A model generated the notes under the pieces. The model had not been told where the DNA came from. It searched no databases and saw only the letters and a list, made by a program, of their open reading frames with translations. The translations under genes and the position numbers were made by a program. Source: Pseudomonas mandelii (lineage in GTDB: Bacteria > Pseudomonadota > Gammaproteobacteria > Pseudomonadales > Pseudomonadaceae). From it: a DNA stretch of 64,000 nucleotides. Shown one piece after another: positions 9,059-18,692 of the stretch (position 1 is its first letter; every line of letters starts with the position of its first letter). The stretch covers positions 1,648,001 through 1,712,000 of the forward strand of contig NZ_LT629796.1 of assembly GCF_900106065.1 (NCBI RefSeq), read 5' to 3'.

Positions 9059-10209
9059 GGTTGTTCCTTGCGGGCCTGTTCCAGGCCGGAGTCGATCAGG
9101 TTCAGGTATTCCTGGCGGAACACCTCGATGTCATGTTGTTCCTGGAGATAACGGAAGGACTGCTCGCCCTTGACCTTGAGCTCGTCATCCGACAGCCCGA
9201 GGTAGTTATCCAGTGCCGTGATCAGGCTCGGCACGTCTTTTGGCGTAATCGACAACCCGCCGGCACCTTCGATCAACGGCAGCATGGCCGGCACGTTGGA
9301 GGCGATCACCGGCAGATGCCCGCTCATGCCTTCGAGCAGCGCCAGTCCCAGGCCTTCAGCCAGGGACGGCATGGTCCAGATGTCGAACGCGCGAATGTAC
9401 TGCAAGGCGATTTCCTTGAAGCCCAGCAGGTGCGCGCGACCGGTCAGGCCCAGGCTTTCGATTTCGGATTTCAGGCGCGACTCTTCGCGGCCGGCACCGA
9501 TGATCGCCAGCTGGGTATTGGGGTATTTGTCTTTGAGGGCAGCAAACGCCTGCAACAGATAGGTGTGACCCTTGACCGGCACCAGGCGACCCAGCGCCCC
9601 GATCAAGCGCACCGACGGATCGATGCCCAGCAGTTCACGGGCACGCTCGCGGCTGTGCTGCAAGCCTTCGGCCTGCTCGATGTCGATGGCGTTGGTAATG
9701 GCGTAGGTATTCTGGTCGGTGAAACCGCAGTCACAGTCCAACAGGTACTGCTTGACCGCCGGCGACACACCGACGAAGCGCCAGTGACGATCGATCAGGC
9801 GCTGGGTCTGGCGACGCCGGTAAAACCGGTCGTACTCGCCAAAACCGTGGGAAATGCCGATGCACAGCGGGACCTTCAACCAGCGGTTGAGCGTCAGCAT
9901 CATGTTTACCGGCTTGAAGCGGTTACAAATCACCACGTCGAATTTTTCTGCGCGGCAAAACTTGTACAGCTGCCACATCGCCCGCAGGCGCATGCCCTTG
10001 AGGGACTTGTCGGAAAACTCGAAGTACACCGAACGGTCGGCCCGGCTCACAGCCTCGCCCGGCCCGGGTTTGCCACGCAGGAATGCCGCCGTGACCTCAT
10101 AGCGATCACTCGGCAGCGCCTTGACGATCTGCTCCGCGAGGTCGGCAAAATCATGGGCTTTGACGTTGTAGTCAGGCTGCAATTGCAGAACCTTTGACCG
10201 TTGACTCAT
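9055..10209 (-). CDS. ssg: Glycosyltransferase family 4, Ssg-like cell-surface polysaccharide enzyme
   Basis: 384 residues with a GT-B fold: N-terminal acceptor half and a C-terminal GT4 core with LIGALGRLVPVKGHTYLLQA and the E-x7-E region around MPSLAEGLGLALLEGMS. It corresponds in order to PA5001 (ssg), needed for surface polysaccharide and phage sensitivity in Pseudomonas. I begin at MSQRSKVLQL because its ATG overlaps the upstream stop as ATGA behind GGGGAGAG. The longer frame upstream is read through the previous gene. Confidence 0.85.
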   Translation of the reverse strand: MSQRSKVLQLQPDYNVKAHDFADLAEQIVKALPSDRYEVTAAFLRGKPGPGEAVSRADRSVYFEFSDKSLKGMRLRAMWQLYKFCRAEKFDVVICNRFKPVNMMLTLNRWLKVPLCIGISHGFGEYDRFYRRRQTQRLIDRHWRFVGVSPAVKQYLLDCDCGFTDQNTYAITNAIDIEQAEGLQHSRERARELLGIDPSVRLIGALGRLVPVKGHTYLLQAFAALKDKYPNTQLAIIGAGREESRLKSEIESLGLTGRAHLLGFKEIALQYIRAFDIWTMPSLAEGLGLALLEGMSGHLPVIASNVPAMLPLIEGAGGLSITPKDVPSLITALDNYLGLSDDELKVKGEQSFRYLQEQHDIEVFRQEYLNLIDSGLEQARKEQP

Positions 10210-11090
10210 AACTCTCCCCGGTGAAAACCTGTCGCATCGATGACCCAGGCCGGTTCGGCGGCAATACGCCTGACCTCGGCTGGATCGGGTGGAGGCAACC
10301 GTGACCACTCGTTGCGTTTCCAGCAAACGAAATGAAAGTACGGAAACCGGCGATCGCCATCGCGATCATTACTCAAACAGCCATTACGCCAATACCAGCG
10401 TTGCGGAAAATCATCCGTGCCGTCGTGCCACTTGATACAGCCACCCGGCGTGCTGAACGCCTCGGTGAATTCGCTGCGCCGACGCCACGGATTGAACTTG
10501 CCCACCAAAGTGAACAAAGGCTCGGGGAAATTCTTGCGCCAGAGAAAGATCCGACTGAATGCGCCCTCGTCCAGCGCATGATGCTCCTGATCGGTGAAGC
10601 GCTTTCGCCAGTCCTTCATCTGCATGAACAACTCACGTTTGCGGGCGTTGTTGCGCATCAGGCAGAGATGCCCTGCTACCCGCCGCTCGTGAGTCGAGAA
10701 CAGGTCATAACCGGCCAGACGATCAGGGGTGAAGTAACTTCGCAGGTCACCATACACCAGATCAATATCGCCGAACCCCCAGAAGTCATAGCCTTGCAAG
10801 CGGTCGGCATGAATATGCCCCAGCGCCGGCTTGATGTCGCAAAGCTTGTAAGCTGTATCCGGTGCAAAATCGATGCCCAGCCGTTTTGACACCAACCCGC
10901 AGTATTCGCTGAACGTCATGAACTCGACGGTGACGTTGGGTGGCAGGTTATCGGGCGTGCCGCAATCGCTGAACAGCAACCAGTCGATATCGGCATTGCG
11001 ACGACAACTTTCCAGGAGAAACGGCATCCAGAACGGCCATTGGCCGAAATACGGAATCAGAAAAACAATACGCGGGCGTGGGTTGATCAC
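10206..11090 (-). CDS. DUF6625-like putative glycosyltransferase
   Basis: 294 residues beginning RIVFLIPYFGQWPFWMPFL, then WLLFSDCGT and GYDFWGFGDIDLVYGDL. The GDIDLV segment looks like a GT-A DxD metal site and the start like a nucleotide-sugar fold, as in the DUF6625 group. It has no signal peptide or membrane helix. It sits between the deacetylase (53 bp upstream) and the ssg-like gene, overlapping the latter by 4 bases. I do not recall a counterpart at this spot in PAO1, so it may add a strain-specific sugar to core or O-antigen (inference). Confidence 0.7.
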   Translation of the reverse strand: MINPRPRIVFLIPYFGQWPFWMPFLLESCRRNADIDWLLFSDCGTPDNLPPNVTVEFMTFSEYCGLVSKRLGIDFAPDTAYKLCDIKPALGHIHADRLQGYDFWGFGDIDLVYGDLRSYFTPDRLAGYDLFSTHERRVAGHLCLMRNNARKRELFMQMKDWRKRFTDQEHHALDEGAFSRIFLWRKNFPEPLFTLVGKFNPWRRRSEFTEAFSTPGGCIKWHDGTDDFPQRWYWRNGCLSNDRDGDRRFPYFHFVCWKRNEWSRLPPPDPAEVRRIAAEPAWVIDATGFHRGEL

Positions 11091-11143
11091 AGAAGAATCA
11101 CTGCAGTGGTTTAAGACGCGGCCATGCTAGACAGCGAAGTGCT

Positions 11144-12577
11144 TCATTTCTGCTGTCGAGATGTTTCATCATGATTCAAAAGCCATAACAATTCATGACG
11201 TCTGACCGCCTTGCGAAAAAATTCGTTTTCGCCATAAAGGGGCGGCACTCTACGGGCCAGCAGACGCTGTATCAACCGACGCAAACGTCGCTTGAACGGC
11301 ATGGGCGGTTGCAGGTCATGCATCATGCCCAGTGCCATGGCTTTATCACGCTGAAGGTCCAGCGACAGCGGCAGGCAGCAAGGCTGCATCGGTGTGGTCG
11401 AGTCGAAGGCCGGCGGCAGCGCGATGCCATGCCCCGCATCGCCCATCGGCCAGCGATCGTTATCGTGCAGATGATTGGCGTAGCCGAGCAAGGTGGTCGG
11501 TTGCCATTCCAGGCCTCGCAAGGCTTCGAGGACCGCTTGCTGGGCACAGAGATGATCGGGATGCGGGTCGAGCGTCGGGTGCGGCAGCACGATCACTTCA
11601 GGGCGCGCGCGCAGTATCAGTTCACGCAGATCGGCCAGCAGGTTGTTCCAGGTCGGAGCACCGTCGACGTCGCCCGGCAGGGCAAATGGATTCAACTGGC
11701 GATACACGCGGGTGTCGCTCAATTCGGCTTCACGGGAACCCATCGGCTTCGCCGGTGCGGCCTGCATCGCAGCCAGTTGCAGGCAGAAATAACCCAGTTG
11801 CACGCAATGCGCTTCAGGCACGCCAGCCCAACGCGGCACAGCGATGCTGTCCCAGGCGCGCAAACGGCCCTTGAGCCGCGCCGCCTCGACCTTGTTCAGG
11901 CCGATCTGCTGATAATGCTCGGCTTCGATTTCACCGGCGGTGAGGGTCACGATCCAGGCTTCATCGGCCTGGCTGTATAAACCATAGGCGGCCAGTTCGG
12001 CGTCATCGGCATGAGGGGCGATCACCATTACGCGCTGGCGGCGGTAATTCGGTTGTTCCAGCGCCCACAGCACAGGCTCACCGAGCAAGCGGCAGAAGCG
12101 TCCGTGCAGGCGCAACTCGCCCCGCGACAATACTTGCGCCTGACCACTGAGGTTCAGGTAACGCAGGCCATTCACACCGCGCTCAAAGGTTTGCCGGTCC
12201 GGATTGTCGCCACCCAACAACTCGACCACCGGGTCGATAAAGCGCCCCAGCCACGTGCTTTTTACCCGCAGCGCCAACACCAGCGTTGCGTCGTCGACCA
12301 GCATCACGCCTTCGTCCAGGCGTAACCGCTCACCGTCCAGATGCACCTTGGGCTGCGGGGTGTAGGGCGGGAAGCTGTATTGGTAATCGTCTTTGGGCGA
12401 ATAGAACAAATGGTCGGCGAACCATGCCTCGTGGGCAATCCAGCCCAGCACCGCGAGTACCAGCGGCAACCACCACGCCACCAGCACGCCGATGGCAATC
12501 AACAGCACCAGCGCGATCAACAGGCCGATGCGTTTGTTGCGCCGATGGCGCTTGAGCAGTTGCTGTTTGCGGCTCAT
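11144..12577 (-). CDS. dnpA: PIG-L/LmbE family de-N-acetylase, DnpA-like
   Basis: 477 residues. One hydrophobic segment (about residues 16-42, GLLIALVLLIAIGVLVAWW) anchors the N-terminus. The deacetylase domain carries PHADDAE near residue 205, the zinc motif PHxDDxE, and a second histidine cluster LPHPTLDPHPDH. Order matches PA5002 (dnpA), reported to affect fluoroquinolone persistence and envelope sugars in P. aeruginosa. The start at MSRKQQLL follows the mig-14 stop by 8 bp; the longer frame begins inside that gene. The likely substrate is an N-acetylated core sugar (inference). Confidence 0.85.
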   Translation of the reverse strand: MSRKQQLLKRHRRNKRIGLLIALVLLIAIGVLVAWWLPLVLAVLGWIAHEAWFADHLFYSPKDDYQYSFPPYTPQPKVHLDGERLRLDEGVMLVDDATLVLALRVKSTWLGRFIDPVVELLGGDNPDRQTFERGVNGLRYLNLSGQAQVLSRGELRLHGRFCRLLGEPVLWALEQPNYRRQRVMVIAPHADDAELAAYGLYSQADEAWIVTLTAGEIEAEHYQQIGLNKVEAARLKGRLRAWDSIAVPRWAGVPEAHCVQLGYFCLQLAAMQAAPAKPMGSREAELSDTRVYRQLNPFALPGDVDGAPTWNNLLADLRELILRARPEVIVLPHPTLDPHPDHLCAQQAVLEALRGLEWQPTTLLGYANHLHDNDRWPMGDAGHGIALPPAFDSTTPMQPCCLPLSLDLQRDKAMALGMMHDLQPPMPFKRRLRRLIQRLLARRVPPLYGENEFFRKAVRRHELLWLLNHDETSRQQK

Positions 12578-12585
12578 GGGTTCAC

Positions 12586-13482
12586 TCACACGGTGAAGAC
12601 CGGCACGGGATTGCACCAGCGGTCCTTGTATTCCCGGTCGGCGCGGCCGAAGGAGAACCGCAAGGGTTTACCCAGGGCGCGGGCGTGTTCCCAGGCACTT
12701 TGGGTATTGAGAAAACTCAGCACGCTGCCGGGGCTGAACTCGCGCGTTTCGGGATCGACACCGCCATTGATGTACTCGACGCTGATCCACTCCGGCGCCT
12801 CGACGCGGTACACCAGTTGAATCGCAATCGGCGCATCGTTGAGGAAAATCACCGAGCCGATCAGCAAGTCCCGCAGCAGCTCGATCACCTCGCCCATGCG
12901 CTCGGCGCCGGTGGCCGGGAAGCCCCAGCGACGCTGGAACAGGTCGCAATAGATCGCGCCCAGCTCAGCGCTGGAGAACTCGGCGACCGGCCGCACCACC
13001 CCGCCCGCCTCTTCCAGCAGACGCAATTCACGGCGCTGGTTGTAGCGAAACTTCTTCGACAACTCTTCGGGCGTGCGGGCCATCGCCAGTTGCTCAGTCT
13101 GCAGCTTGATGCCGGTGAAACGGCCTTCATTGAGCGCCGACAAATAACGTCCGCGATGGCGCAGCGGCGCCTGCGCATCGGCGGCGGCCGGCAGGATCAA
13201 CTCGGCATTGCCGAGGTCGAACAAGCCTTTTTTACCACGGCGCTTGAGTACGTCTTTGGACAGCGCCAGGTCGCGGCCCCAGGTCGGGATGGCGGCTTTA
13301 ACTTCACCGTTTTTTTCCCAGGCCAGGTAACGCACCGGGATCCCGGCCAACTGTGCCAGACGTTCAACTACCAGAGGATGGGTCGCGACGCTGCCGCCAA
13401 AACGTTGCCAGGCCTGTGCATAAGTCGAGGCGTCGACCACCGCCCAGCCCCGTTCGCGCCAGCCTTGAAATCGGTTGAGCAT
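12586..13482 (-). CDS. mig-14: Mig-14 family protein
   Basis: 298 residues matching the Mig-14 family in length and context (PA5003). Mig-14 proteins promote resistance to antimicrobial peptides; the biochemical activity is not settled, and the C-terminal half resembles an acyltransferase (GNAT) fold. Visible landmarks are KFRYNQRRELRLLEEAGG and a C-terminus with LRFSFGRADREYKDRW. There is no signal peptide. Its ATG overlaps the wapH stop (TGATG) and the deacetylase gene follows after 8 bp, placing it inside the LPS cascade. Confidence 0.85.
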   Translation of the reverse strand: MLNRFQGWRERGWAVVDASTYAQAWQRFGGSVATHPLVVERLAQLAGIPVRYLAWEKNGEVKAAIPTWGRDLALSKDVLKRRGKKGLFDLGNAELILPAAADAQAPLRHRGRYLSALNEGRFTGIKLQTEQLAMARTPEELSKKFRYNQRRELRLLEEAGGVVRPVAEFSSAELGAIYCDLFQRRWGFPATGAERMGEVIELLRDLLIGSVIFLNDAPIAIQLVYRVEAPEWISVEYINGGVDPETREFSPGSVLSFLNTQSAWEHARALGKPLRFSFGRADREYKDRWCNPVPVFTV

Positions 13483-14612
13483 CAGCCCCTCGGTGCCAGT
13501 TCAGTGACGTGCGGCAAATGCCAGAAAGCATCGCGTACCGCGCGGTCGGAGAAACGCTCACGCAGGCGATCGAGCATCAGCTCGGCACACTGGTGACGTT
13601 GCTGGTCGTCCATCGCGGCCAGGTGTTGCAGCCCTTGGGCCAGGCGTTCGGCATCGCCCAACGGGAACAGAATGCCGACGCCTTCGACGACTTCCTTGGC
13701 CCCACCGCACGCGGTGGCGAGCAACGGTACACCGGCGGCCATGGCTTCCAGCAGCACCATGCCGAACGGTTCGTGATCAGAACTCAGGGCAAACACATCG
13801 AAGGCACGGAAATAACGACGGGCATCCGGCACCTGACCGAGGAACAACACGCGGTCGCCGATACCCAGTTCCCGGGCCAGAGCCTTGAGGTCCTCCTCCA
13901 GGCGACCACTGCCGAGGATCACCAGTTGACTGTTGCCCGGCAAGCCCGGCAATGCCTCGGCAAATCCGTGCAGCAGCGTGGTCTGGTCTTTGTCTGGGTG
14001 CAGCCGTCCGACGTTGCCGACAATCCAGGCATCCGCCGACAGGCCGAGGGTTTCCCGGGCCTCGCGCACCGACACCTGGCTGGTTTGCAACGCCGGCACA
14101 TCGACACGGTTATACAGCGTCTGAATCCGCCCGGCCGGCCATTTCGGCAGGCAACGGCGCATGTCGTCACGCACCGCATCGGAGACCCCGAGCAGGCTCA
14201 GGCGCTTGCGGAAAATATGCGCGAACAGTTTGCGGGTGCCGCGTTTGTAATCGCCAAACGCGTGATGCACACCAATCACCGGCAGCGAGGTGCCGAGCAA
14301 GGCGATGTAGATCGGCTTGAAGCGGTGAGCAATGCAGAAACTGAAATTGCGCGAGGCGGCGATCTTGCGCAGATCGCTGATGGCGCCCAGCTTCAGGCCA
14401 CGAATGGCCTTGGAGCTGTATTCCATGAACAGCACTTCATCGGAAGCGCAGTTCGCGGCGACTTCGCTATCGGCGGCCCCGGTCAAAAAGACCGTGGTCA
14501 CCCGATAACCGGTCCCCGCGAACAGGCTGGCGTACTGCCGGGCGCAGTCCAGGAACGGCCCGTCATAGCCGTGGCAGAACTGCAACACATGGCGTTCAGC
14601 CGAGCGTGTCAT
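13482..14612 (-). CDS. wapH: Core glycosyltransferase family 4, WapH-like
   Basis: A 376-residue GT-B enzyme with AWIVGNVGRLHPDKDQTTLL and the E-x7-E region LSSDHEPFGMVLLEAMAAGV, both GT4 signatures. WapH (PA5004) is the outer-core glucosyltransferase in P. aeruginosa, and this gene has the same neighbours. Its start lies 17 bp inside the carbamoyltransferase gene, and its end overlaps mig-14 by one base. The sugar specificity is taken from synteny only. Confidence 0.85.
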   Translation of the reverse strand: MTRSAERHVLQFCHGYDGPFLDCARQYASLFAGTGYRVTTVFLTGAADSEVAANCASDEVLFMEYSSKAIRGLKLGAISDLRKIAASRNFSFCIAHRFKPIYIALLGTSLPVIGVHHAFGDYKRGTRKLFAHIFRKRLSLLGVSDAVRDDMRRCLPKWPAGRIQTLYNRVDVPALQTSQVSVREARETLGLSADAWIVGNVGRLHPDKDQTTLLHGFAEALPGLPGNSQLVILGSGRLEEDLKALARELGIGDRVLFLGQVPDARRYFRAFDVFALSSDHEPFGMVLLEAMAAGVPLLATACGGAKEVVEGVGILFPLGDAERLAQGLQHLAAMDDQQRHQCAELMLDRLRERFSDRAVRDAFWHLPHVTELAPRG

Positions 14613-16353
14613 AAGCGTTGGCGCCCTCTTTGACCACCAGGATGTCTTCCATGATCAGATACTGTAGATCGGAACCGAAGAACATGTTCAGCGCGTCGGT
14701 CGGCGAGCAGATCATCGGCTCGCCACGACGGTTGAGCGAGGTGTTCAGCGACACGCCGTTGCCGGTCAGCACTTCCAGCGCCTTCATCATGTCGTAATAA
14801 CGCGGGTTGTATTCGCGCTTGAGCACCTGGGCCCGGGACGTGCCGTCTTCGTGGACGACTTCCGGCACGCGGGTCTTCCATTCTTCAGCCACTTCGAAAG
14901 TGAAGGTCATGAACGGCGCCGGGTGATCGATCTTGATCATCTGCGGGGCCACGGTGTCGAGCATCGACGGGCAGAAAGGCCTCCAGCGCTCGCGGAACTT
15001 GATCTGGTGGTTGATCCGGTCAGCCACGCCGACAGCGCTCGGGCAACCGATGATCGAACGACCGCCCAAGGCCCGCGGACCGAACTCCATGCGGCCCTGG
15101 AACCAGGCTACCGGGTTACCGTCGACCATGATTTTGGCGATGTTTTCCGGCATGTTTTCGAGTTTGCGCCAGACCGGCTTGCTCGGATGACGGGCGCACG
15201 CGGCGACCACGTCTTCGTTGCTGTACGACGGGCCGAGGTAGACGTGTTCCATCTTCTCGACCGGCACGCCACGGGCATTGGACACGTAGGCTGCTGCGCC
15301 GACTGCGGTGCCGGCATCGCCGGAAGCAGGCTGTACGAACAGCTCCTTGACGTCGTCACGGGCGATGATTTTCTGGTTGAGCTTGACGTTCAACGCACAG
15401 CCACCGGCGTAGGCCAGTTTGCCGGTTTCCTTGAGCACGTCGCCCAGGTAGTAGTCGATCATCTGCAGCGCAATTTTTTCGAACAGCGCCTGAATGCTGG
15501 CGGCGTAGTGGATGTACGGCTCGTCGGCGATGTCGCCTTCGCGCTTCGGCCCCAGCCACTCGATCAGCTTCGGCGAGAAGTAGTAACCCTTGCCCTTCTC
15601 TTTATAACGGCGCAGGCCGATCACGTTGGCGTAGTCGGTGTTGATCACCAGTTCGCCGTTCTCGAACGAGGCCAGACGCGAGAAATCGTATTTGCTGGCA
15701 TCGCCGTACGGCGCCATGCCCATGACCTTGAACTCACCGTCCAGCATGTCGAAACCGAGGAACTCGGTGATCGCGCCGTACAGGCCGCCGAGGGAGTCCG
15801 GATCAAAGAATTCCTTGATCTTGTGGATCTTGCCGTTTTCGCCATAACCGAAGAAGGTCGTGGCGTACTCGCCCTTGCCGTCGATGCCGAGGATCGCGGT
15901 TTTCTCTTTGAAACCCGAGCAGTGATAAGCGCTGGAAGCGTGGGCCAGGTGGTGTTCAACCGGCTCGATCTTGATTTTCTTCGGATCGAAGCCCAGTTGC
16001 TCCAGGCACCAGACGATCTTGTTGCGATAGCGCTTGTAGCGACGGTTGCCCATCAGGATCGCGTCGAGTGCGCGGTCCGGGGCGTACCAGTAACGCTTGG
16101 CGTACTGCCAGCGAGCCTTGCCGAAAATGCTGATCGGGGCGAACGGAATCGCGACCACGTCAACGTCGGACGGCTTGATGCCTGCCTGCTCCAGGCAGAA
16201 CTTCGCCGATTCGTAAGGCATGCGGTTCTTTGCATGTTTATCGCGTACGAAGCGCTCTTCCTCAGCCGCCGCGACCAGCTTGCCGTCGATGTACAAGGCT
16301 GCTGAAGGATCATGGCTAAGGGCGCCGGACAGGCCAAGAATCGTCAATGCCAC
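14596..16353 (-). CDS. wapO: Carbamoyltransferase, WapO-like
   Basis: WapO adds a carbamoyl group to inner-core heptose in P. aeruginosa. The 585 residues fit the NodU/TobZ family: an N-terminal ASKHA-like domain with GLSGALSHDPSAAL and VEHHLAHASSAYH (about 131-143, Kae1-type metal site), and a C-terminal domain with RMEFGPRALGGRSI. It is the first gene of the minus-strand cascade; a TATAAT lies about 95-100 bp upstream of its ATG. Nothing looks damaged. Confidence 0.92.
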   Translation of the reverse strand: MALTILGLSGALSHDPSAALYIDGKLVAAAEEERFVRDKHAKNRMPYESAKFCLEQAGIKPSDVDVVAIPFAPISIFGKARWQYAKRYWYAPDRALDAILMGNRRYKRYRNKIVWCLEQLGFDPKKIKIEPVEHHLAHASSAYHCSGFKEKTAILGIDGKGEYATTFFGYGENGKIHKIKEFFDPDSLGGLYGAITEFLGFDMLDGEFKVMGMAPYGDASKYDFSRLASFENGELVINTDYANVIGLRRYKEKGKGYYFSPKLIEWLGPKREGDIADEPYIHYAASIQALFEKIALQMIDYYLGDVLKETGKLAYAGGCALNVKLNQKIIARDDVKELFVQPASGDAGTAVGAAAYVSNARGVPVEKMEHVYLGPSYSNEDVVAACARHPSKPVWRKLENMPENIAKIMVDGNPVAWFQGRMEFGPRALGGRSIIGCPSAVGVADRINHQIKFRERWRPFCPSMLDTVAPQMIKIDHPAPFMTFTFEVAEEWKTRVPEVVHEDGTSRAQVLKREYNPRYYDMMKALEVLTGNGVSLNTSLNRRGEPMICSPTDALNMFFGSDLQYLIMEDILVVKEGANAYDTLG

Positions 16354-16666
16354 AGGGGTCTAGCCTCTTTAGTCTGCATGCAGGCGACAAGCGCCTCAAA
16401 AATTGATGTGCCCCTCGCAAGGGGCGAGAGACAGCTAAAGGGCGGGATTATAGCTTAAAAGCGACGGCAAGCCTCTAGCGGGAAGTGGCAAGCAGCAAGC
16501 TCACGCGTTGACAGCAGAAAGACGTCGACATAGGCTCCTGCTCAAATGGACTGGGAGATCCCGGTCGGCGCTATAGCCTCGGTGAGTTCATCGGGGCTTT
16601 TCGCTTTCTGAAACAGGGAAAACCTGTTTCAGGACTAGACACATCACCCGCCGGATTACAAAAGCG
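16354..16666. other. 313-bp intergenic region upstream of wapO
   Basis: It holds a TATAAT at 16447-16452 read on the minus strand toward wapO (no good -35 at standard spacing) and a hairpin at 16608-16632 with perfect arms CTGAAACAGG / CCTGTTTCAG. The hairpin follows the lipoprotein gene's stop on the minus strand but lacks a T run. No gene seen. Confidence 0.45.
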
Positions 16667-17002
16667 CTACCCGCGGCCTGCTCGCCAGTAAATACTCAGA
16701 TTGCCGTCGATAGCCTGGCGGTAAATCGTATAGGGCAAGGAAACGGTGTCCATGACCCCTGACAGGGTCAGGTCCAGCAACACAAAGGGGACGAGGAAGC
16801 CGGTGGGATCTGGCGGGGCATTCAGGATGCAGAAGTCGTAGGCCAGGCCGCTGTAGATGCGGGGGATGGACTGGCAGTAGGTTTTTTGTTTTCGCAGGCC
16901 GCGAGCGGCGTCTTCGTCATCTTGCAGCACCGTCAGCGCGGTCCCGCATCCCGATAAAGCCAGTGAGAATGTACCGATTGCAACAGCCGTTTTTATGGTC
17001 AA
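16667..17002 (-). CDS. YceK/YidQ-like small lipoprotein
   Basis: 111 residues. A TTG start at 17002 is preferred because GGAGGG lies 7 bases upstream; the longer ATG frame would bury the signal sequence behind 12 odd residues. From the TTG, a type II signal peptide ends at LSGC with Cys19 as the lipidated residue. The mature part has SGLAYDFCIL and a hydrophobic stretch FLVPFVLLDLTLSGVMDT ending in LPYTIYRQ, as in the YceK/YidQ family of unknown function. It stands alone between the wapO cascade and the kinase cluster. Confidence 0.75.
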   Translation of the reverse strand: MTIKTAVAIGTFSLALSGCGTALTVLQDDEDAARGLRKQKTYCQSIPRIYSGLAYDFCILNAPPDPTGFLVPFVLLDLTLSGVMDTVSLPYTIYRQAIDGNLSIYWRAGRG

Positions 17003-17133
17003 GGTTTGCCCTCCGTGAACGTCAGGCGAAACTAGCATCGCGGCTCTTCAGCGCACAGTTCACGGGGTCTGTGGATCATGTAGGACGGTTCACAAGAACT
17101 TGTCCTCTTAATCTCGGGTGTCTGTTCTGGCCC

Positions 17134-17215
17134 CATCGCGAGCAGGCTCGCTCCTACATTTGATCTGCGGTGAACACAGAGCCCCTGTGGGAGCGAGCCG
17201 GCTCCGGGCGGCGTT
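17134..17215. repeat. Degenerate REP doublet
   Basis: Two facing REP copies: ATCGCGAGCAGGCTCGCTCC at 17136-17155 and GTGGGAGCGAGCCGGCTCC at 17187-17205. The right copy has diverged from the common GAGCCTGCTCGCGA form. They lie in the gap after the kinase cluster. Confidence 0.7.
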
Positions 17216-17240
17216 CCGACGATAGGGTCGAAGACCCGAT

Positions 17241-18692
17241 TCAGGCCGCGCCAGAGATGTCTTTGGGCAGACGCTGGTCAATGACCTGATACAGCGCACT
17301 GCTCTCGGGCCAGTTACGCATGAACCGCGCCCGGTCCCGCGCATACGCCGGGGCAAAGCTGCTTGTCGAGCCATGCTGACACATCGAATCCAGATCGATC
17401 AGCGCCCAGCGATCCTGCTGCCAGAACAGGTTGTGCCCCTTGAAATCACCATGGCTGATGCGCTCGCGGATCAGCTCGGCAAACAAATGATCCAGCGCCA
17501 CCAATTCAGCCTCGGGCGCATCACCCTTTTCAACGTACGGCGCAAAGCGCTCGATGATGTCCGGCCCCGGCAGATACTCAGTGATCAAGTACGCCCGGCT
17601 GCGCAGCCAGAGAAAACGCTTCTCCAGCAACGCCAGCGGTTTGGGCGTGGCGATGCCGAGGAACGCGAGGCGATTGCCTTCGCGCCACGAGTGCCAGGCA
17701 CGGCTCGGGCGCCAGAAGCGTTTGAGCCAGTGGGCAAAGCCTTTGATGTTGTAGCGCTTGATCACCAGCGTCCGACCACCAACCTCGACTTTTCCTACAC
17801 TCGCTGCACCGCCGGTCTTGTACAGATGGCCCTGATCGAGCAAGGCATCGGCCTGTTCCAGCACCGGCAGCATCGCCGCCTCTTCTTCACGACGAATAGC
17901 CCGCAAGCCAAAAGGCCCGCGCTGGACGCTGAACAACGAACACTCGCGCCCCACCTTGATCAGGTAGTCCTTCAAGCGCCAGCTGCGAACCTTGTCGATC
18001 TGCTTCTGCAACGCTTCCATCGGCAAGGCGTGTTCGCCGTTACTCAGCAGGTAATACACCAGCAATTCTTCGGTGAACGGTTCCAAAGACTTGGGCAACT
18101 GGGCGAAAAACACGCCGAGGTTTTCCAGGACTTTCTGCCGAGACAGCGGCTGGCCCGGGGTCTCAGCACAGACTCCGCCGCCATCGATCAGGTACAGCCG
18201 ACCTCGCTGACGCAGGAGATTGTCCAGATGAAGGTCTTCCTGCCAGAGCCCCTTGCGATGCATTTGGCCGATAGCGCCCAACGCCTCGGCCAGCACGGCC
18301 CCTTGCATATCAGCCAGCACCGGCAAGTGTTCGACTTTTTTCCAGGTCTCCCCCAGGCTCTCGGCGCCTTCAAGGAAATCGAACAGTAGCCAACCGCCCT
18401 CGCCCTCTTTCAGGCCGTCCACCAGCAACTGCGGCGTGGTCAGCCCTTGATCGGCGAGCAAACGCACGCCGTCCAGTTCACGCTGAAAATGCCGCGCCGC
18501 CTTGCCGCCGACCAACAACTTGGCCAGCACCGGCCGGCCGCGCCACACGCCGGCGCCGACATAACGCTGCCCCGGCAATACGCGCAACAAGCTCAGCAAC
18601 TGCAACTCGGCGGGACCGGCAGCATCGGCCAGTGAAATGCTCATCGGCAGGCTCGGGCTGCGGCCCGCGCCTTTCAATTCGGACAAACGCAT
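17241..18692 (-). CDS. Tandem double-domain LPS core kinase-like protein
   Basis: 483 residues with two kinase-like domains in a row. Domain 1 shows WQEDLHLDNLL and LYLIDGGGV; domain 2 (second half) shows ISHGDFKGHNLF and WALIDLDSM, a full HxDxxxxN loop and an ID Asp. The first loop has Glu-Asp with no His, so it may be weaker or inactive. It corresponds by position to PA5006 in P. aeruginosa. The start at MRLSELKG overlaps the preceding stop by one base (TGATG). Likely role: phosphorylation of core heptose or a chaperone-like function for the other kinases (inference). Confidence 0.82.
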   Translation of the reverse strand: MRLSELKGAGRSPSLPMSISLADAAGPAELQLLSLLRVLPGQRYVGAGVWRGRPVLAKLLVGGKAARHFQRELDGVRLLADQGLTTPQLLVDGLKEGEGGWLLFDFLEGAESLGETWKKVEHLPVLADMQGAVLAEALGAIGQMHRKGLWQEDLHLDNLLRQRGRLYLIDGGGVCAETPGQPLSRQKVLENLGVFFAQLPKSLEPFTEELLVYYLLSNGEHALPMEALQKQIDKVRSWRLKDYLIKVGRECSLFSVQRGPFGLRAIRREEEAAMLPVLEQADALLDQGHLYKTGGAASVGKVEVGGRTLVIKRYNIKGFAHWLKRFWRPSRAWHSWREGNRLAFLGIATPKPLALLEKRFLWLRSRAYLITEYLPGPDIIERFAPYVEKGDAPEAELVALDHLFAELIRERISHGDFKGHNLFWQQDRWALIDLDSMCQHGSTSSFAPAYARDRARFMRNWPESSALYQVIDQRLPKDISGAA

